A stretch of 64,000 bases of DNA from Chinchilla lanigera (lineage: Eukaryota > Chordata > Mammalia > Rodentia > Chinchillidae), in contig NW_004955417.1 in the NCBI RefSeq assembly GCF_000276665.1, positions 27,823,356 through 27,887,355 on the forward strand, read 5' to 3'. The translations under genes and the position numbers were made by a program. This document shows positions 60,031 to 64,000 of the stretch, piece after piece. The notes under the pieces are model-generated. The model saw only the letters and a list, made by a program, of their open reading frames with translations, had not been told where the DNA came from and ran no database searches. Each line of letters starts with the position of its first letter. Within the stretch, counting starts at the first letter, position 1.

Positions 60031-60324
60031 CAAATAGATTTTGTCCTTTCATATTTGCGTTTGTGAGCATAAATGTCGTTAAAAGTCTATACCAGGTGGG
60101 TGAAGTTCTTTTAGAATGTCACAGCTGTGTGCTTTAAAATAAAGTCATATGACCTATTTTATTTAGCACATTTGGCCAAGTGCTAGATCATTTTATCTAA
60201 AGCTGTGTCCATGACCACACGAACCCTATAACATAATAATTGTTACCGTTATATGCAGTGTTACTATTATCATTACCCTCATATCTCCCATTGTAGGTAT
60301 GTACATATGTATGTGTGTATTTGG

Positions 60325-60440
60325 TTTTTTGAGACAGGGTCTCACTGTGTAGTGCAGGCTGGCCTCAGACTTGCAGCAGTCTTCTTGCCTCGGCCTCCCG
60401 AGTGCTGGGTTTACAGGTGTGTGCCACCACGCCTAGCTTA
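60325..60440 (-). mobile_element. B1 SINE, antisense (shorter form)
   Basis: TTTTTTGAGACAGGGTCTCA, GCAGGCTGGCCTCAGACTTG, CCTCGGCCTCCCGAGTGCTG and GTGTGCCACCACGCCTAGCT. Only one copy of the GGCTGG unit is seen, so this B1 lacks the internal duplication. Confidence 0.92.
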
Positions 60441-60870
60441 CCTGCAACTGTACCGTAGGAGACTACCTTAGTTCTTACTGTTGAAGGCATCATTCTTTAC
60501 ATTTCTAAATAGTGTGAAGGGTATCCTCACTTCGCAACCGAAGGTTTGTCGTTTCTCCCTAGTTTTGTGTAATACTCTCTGTAGGGGTGACTTTCACCAC
60601 CTGTGTCTCCAGTTGGGCATACAGAGCTGCAGGATCATTTCCCATGTTTGTCTACTCTGACATTTCATTCCATCTGTGTTTTATCTGCTTTACACTTCCA
60701 CTCGTTCCTTTAACACAGCGTTCGGAATCCCGTGAAACATCAGCACTTTCTTTTCCAGAGATAACAGAAACACAAGACCTTCTTGATCCCACACTTCATT
60801 ACCAGACGTGAAATCTTAATGCTTTTCATTGTCTTTCTTTTATTTCTCGTTTCTAAGTAGTTTCTGGGTG

Positions 60871-60873
<3 letters not shown>

Positions 60874-60909
<36 letters not shown>
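60874..60909. repeat. (TG)18 microsatellite
   Basis: Uninterrupted TG repeat directly next to the antisense ID element, probably grown from its tail region. Confidence 0.98.
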
Positions 60910-60910
<1 letters not shown>

Positions 60911-60987
60911 AATGTGCTGGGGGTCCGGTCTTGGGCCTTGCACGTGCTAGGCAAGCACTCTACCAGTGAGCTACCGCCATGCCCAGC
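60910..60987 (-). mobile_element. ID-type SINE, antisense
   Basis: GCTGGGGGTCCGGTCTTGGG, CTTGCACGTGCTAGGCAAGC, ACTCTACCAGTGAGCTACCG and CCATGCCCAGCCC are the reverse complement of an ID-family element. Confidence 0.88.
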
Positions 60988-61841
60988 CCTAGGGTCTTCA
61001 TTTTCTAATTTTGTGGTACCCTCTAACTCCTCCTTTTCATTCCCTTTGCACAAACTTTACTTGTACTATCGGATGGAATTCTGCTTGCTGTTAACTGTTT
61101 TCCATGTTTCTTCTTTCCAGTCCCCACTTTAATAGGTGAGAAATCCATCTTCCTTAAAATGCGGTGTTCTTTCCTTCCACAGTAGAGCTTAGTGTGGGTA
61201 TGTTATTAGTGCCTAATGCGTTGTCCAGAGTTCGCACCACACAGGCCGCCCACCTCCTGTTAGCTCCATTTCTCCTCACCTGACAACTTGTTCCTTCCCT
61301 GCCCTAGAAGTAAACTCAGACTTTTTGGGTACAAGTTCTGCTCATTGTGCTATCCTGTATCTTTTTTTATGGATCACTTTTCCTTTCTGTAAGTCTAATT
61401 TATATTCTTCAACATATGGTTTTTTAAAAAAATCACTTCCTGGAAACATTCAGTATTTTTGGAGATTTTAGTTCTTACATTCTTAGCACTTAAAGTTTAG
61501 ACTGTCTTTATGTTGCTTTATTGATTTATCTTGTGGTTATTCTTTATTTCTATTTTAAAAACTTTCTTGCTGTGTTATTGTAACATGAAGATAGGATGCA
61601 CTAAAGATGAAGTGCTCAGTTCTGAGGTCGGGCCTGGTTAAGCACAGTTGGTACGGAAAATGATTCTGTGCCACTTGTGTTTTATTAAAAACAACAACAG
61701 AGCCTTAGTGGGTACCTTTGTGCCTAAGAAAATGGCCCATGTAATGGCATTTTATAGACATTTAAAAGATGTATGCTAAAAATTCTGAAATGGCTGTAAA
61801 GAGCCATTTTTACTGTTCTTCATGTATAATTTTCATTTCAG

Positions 61842-61954
61842 GTTCTAGCTCATTTGAATCTCAGAAAATGGATCGTCCATCTATTTCCGTTACCTCTCCC
61901 ATGAGTCCCGGCATGCTGAGGGATGTTCCACAGTTCCTATCTGGACAAGTTTCA
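61842..61954 (+). CDS. RIMS2: RIMS2 linker exon before the C2A domain
   Basis: The exon completes the five-serine run (SSSSS), then encodes FESQKMDRPSISVTSPMSP and GMLRDVPQFLSGQVS. It is a serine/proline-rich linker ending just before the first C2 domain, whose exons are not in this window. The acceptor is TTTCATTTCAG, the donor TCA|GTATGT. Phase 1 in, phase 0 out. The last residues are GQVS, where RIM1 and RIM2 as I remember them have GQLS; this may be a lineage substitution. It is the last RIMS2 exon I can find before the window ends. Confidence 0.95.
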
Positions 61955-64000
61955 GTATGTAATCACTAACTCTTTTCTACTTGGGGATTTTAAACTGTGT
62001 TTTTAAAACTATGGTGCTAGTATTTATAAAGTAAATTCTTCCTAGAATATAATTGTGCTTTTAACTGTTAACTCTTTTACTCTCAATACTTTTAATTAAT
62101 TGAAATTCACTTTTGATTATGTATCCTAGTGCTTTCTTTATTACAGTTAGGTTTTCTAGAATTTGTTGAGACTTAGATTTTGTGAGGATGCCTAAACCCC
62201 TTTTTGCCTTAATAATTATTCCAAAATTTAAGGTCATGGACTAGACTTTAAAATGATTATGAATTGTCATTGATTCTTAAGAGAATATGAATGTTGCAAT
62301 ATACAAGGGTTGTATATAAAATAAAAGTAGATCTGTGTATATTACTCTCTGCTTTTCAACCTTCAGGAAATTTGAGATGACTTTCGTAGTAATATTGGAC
62401 TTTGACTATTGCTCTGGGATATAAAGATTCTGGAGATGCTTTTGTCAACAGACAAAACAATGGGGAGGTACAGAATAGTTTCCTGAATATACTAGGTACT
62501 TTCAGGTTAGGTGAGCCCTTATTTGAATATTTTAAAATAGCAGCTAAAATGTTAATTATTCGTTCTTATTATGTCCATATCAGAAGACTTAGCAATGTAG
62601 GTCCTCATTTTAGTTCAATTTTTCTGTTATCATTTCCTATTACAGCATTTTAATATATTAATATATTTAAATTTATTCAGTTATTTTAATTGCCAGCAGT
62701 GGTGGTGATTACAAAACTTGAAATTTCCTGATTTTTAAGGAACTATTTAGGTTCTCAGAATCCAGACATTGAATCTTTGAGGAAAATTTGTAATTAAAAT
62801 AATCTACCTTGGGCTGCTATTTTAAGACCAATAGAAATAGATTTCTGTTAAATCAGTTAAGAAATACCTCTTTATTCTTAGGGGGAAGGATCCATGTTGG
62901 AATTTTCTGAAGTATTTTCATTAATTAAAAGGAGATACAGGAATTTTAAACAAAAATTAATATACTGGAATTCATTAAAGAAGTTATTAGATATCTTTTC
63001 TGAACTACTTTGAACACAAGTTTGACAGTAACAGAAAAGTTATGCAAGAAAGATGATGAGATACTATGAGATTGTAAATTTCTCACCAAAATTAATTTCT
63101 TTCCTTTATTGTTTTGTTTTTCTTTCTTTTTCATAGAGTGAACTTTTTTGTTTGAGAATAATGGTATTTTCTGCATTCTCTGCAATAAGTAGCATCTCTT
63201 TATTTATTCTCATACATATATTGATGACACATATATTGTTATTTATAGTTGCCAAATGTGGGTGTTTTCTTTACTATCTTCGGATATACTAACAAATTTG
63301 AGCTATTTTTGATTTCGATTTTGTTTAAAGAAGTTATCTTTAAATACTGTGTGGGGGTAGCTGATGCTGGCACATATTGTGTGTGTGTGCATGTGTGTGT
63401 GTGTATGTGTGTAGATGGCTTGAGTTGGTGGAGGGAGTGAAGTTAGATTTGCGTAATAAGTACCACTTGCCACTTTGTTATCTCAAATTCTAAGGTGCTA
63501 TCTAAATTGGACAAGAAATGAAAATGAACAGAGGCACGATTTTAGATTTCAAATTCTGCTATTTTTTCCTTATGGCTTAAAATTAATACAATAGAAATGT
63601 AACACTGCTAAATATTTGGAGGCACAATAAAAGTTTTACTTCTGAGTATACGTATAATGAAGTAAATTTATAGACTTTAGATTTGTAAGTGATGTTGGTT
63701 CAAGATCCATGAAATTACAATTTACTATGTGTACCATTTTCTCATTTTCTTATGACTTGAAAGGCATATGTTCTAGTACAGTGTTAGGGAAGCTTTAATA
63801 GCATATGTTTTGAAATTATATATGCATACACATCACATTCACAAAACAACGCTTATACATATAGTGCATATTTATTGTAGGAAACCTGGAAAATATGGAA
63901 AAAAGTGTAAAAATCACCTATGATGAAATATAGCTATTCACATACACATTAAATTTGTAAAAGACTGGAATAAATCTATATATAGTCTTTTGCTAGGGCA
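61955..64000 (+). other. RIMS2: RIMS2 intron, 5' part
   Basis: Starts GTATGT. No C2-domain exon is found before the window ends. It holds a TG-rich microsatellite at 63379-63413; the rest is AT-rich. Confidence 0.8.
63379..63413. repeat. TG-rich microsatellite
   Basis: TG repeat interrupted by CA and TA dinucleotides. Confidence 0.95.

Larger units (their letters stand above)
58787..61841 (+). other. RIMS2: RIMS2 intron
   Basis: GT-AG intron of 3.06 kb with two ID-type elements, a B1 and a TG tract. A less AT-rich stretch at 59400-59750 has open frames (108 aa on +, 107 aa on -) without recognised domains. Confidence 0.85.

Overview
The window is a piece of a mammalian nuclear genome: AT-rich, intron-dominated DNA with Alu-like B1 SINEs carrying the internal duplication typical of rodents, and tRNA-derived ID-type SINEs in both orientations. 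I recognise no mouse/rat-type B2 elements. A non-murid rodent (squirrel-related or hystricomorph clade) fits best; the species cannot be fixed from the sequence alone.

The only protein-coding gene I can support is RIMS2 (RIM2, the presynaptic active-zone scaffold), on the + strand. Bases 1-32367 look like the end of a large upstream intron without recognisable coding exons. A 926-nt linker exon (32368-33293) is followed by an 18.7-kb intron. Two alternative exons lie only 113 nt apart (51952-52019 and 52133-52341). The PDZ domain is spread over three exons (53810-53929, 56014-56113, 56860-56983). Two linker exons (58740-58786, 61842-61954) run to the edge of the first C2 domain, whose exons lie beyond the window. 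All splice sites are GT-AG and all phases join correctly. The two alternative exons have the same phase (1 in, 0 out), so exactly one must be used to keep the frame; both or neither gives an early stop. A second donor-like GTAAGT 13 nt inside the linker exon is phase 0 and would allow an in-frame product that skips both.

The intronic DNA is layered with mobile-element relics. They include an almost full-length but broken Tigger (pogo-type) transposase on the - strand near 29-31 kb, split by two younger SINEs; a mariner-like transposase tail beside a small CpG-dense patch at 23.6-23.8 kb that holds a strong CTCF-like motif; and a MER2-like Tigger MITE at 46.7 kb. There are also a hAT-type fragment at 39.9 kb, several L1 pieces (one with a perfect 17-bp target-site duplication), a long L2 copy at 50.4-51.1 kb, MaLR-type LTR fragments, MIRs, and a 35-nt 5' piece of U2 snRNA inserted by L1 machinery at 51.26 kb.

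There is no sign of a prokaryotic-style system, CRISPR array or operon. The most interesting signal is the frame logic around the RIMS2 alternative exons; next come the CpG/CTCF patch and the readable Tigger relic.
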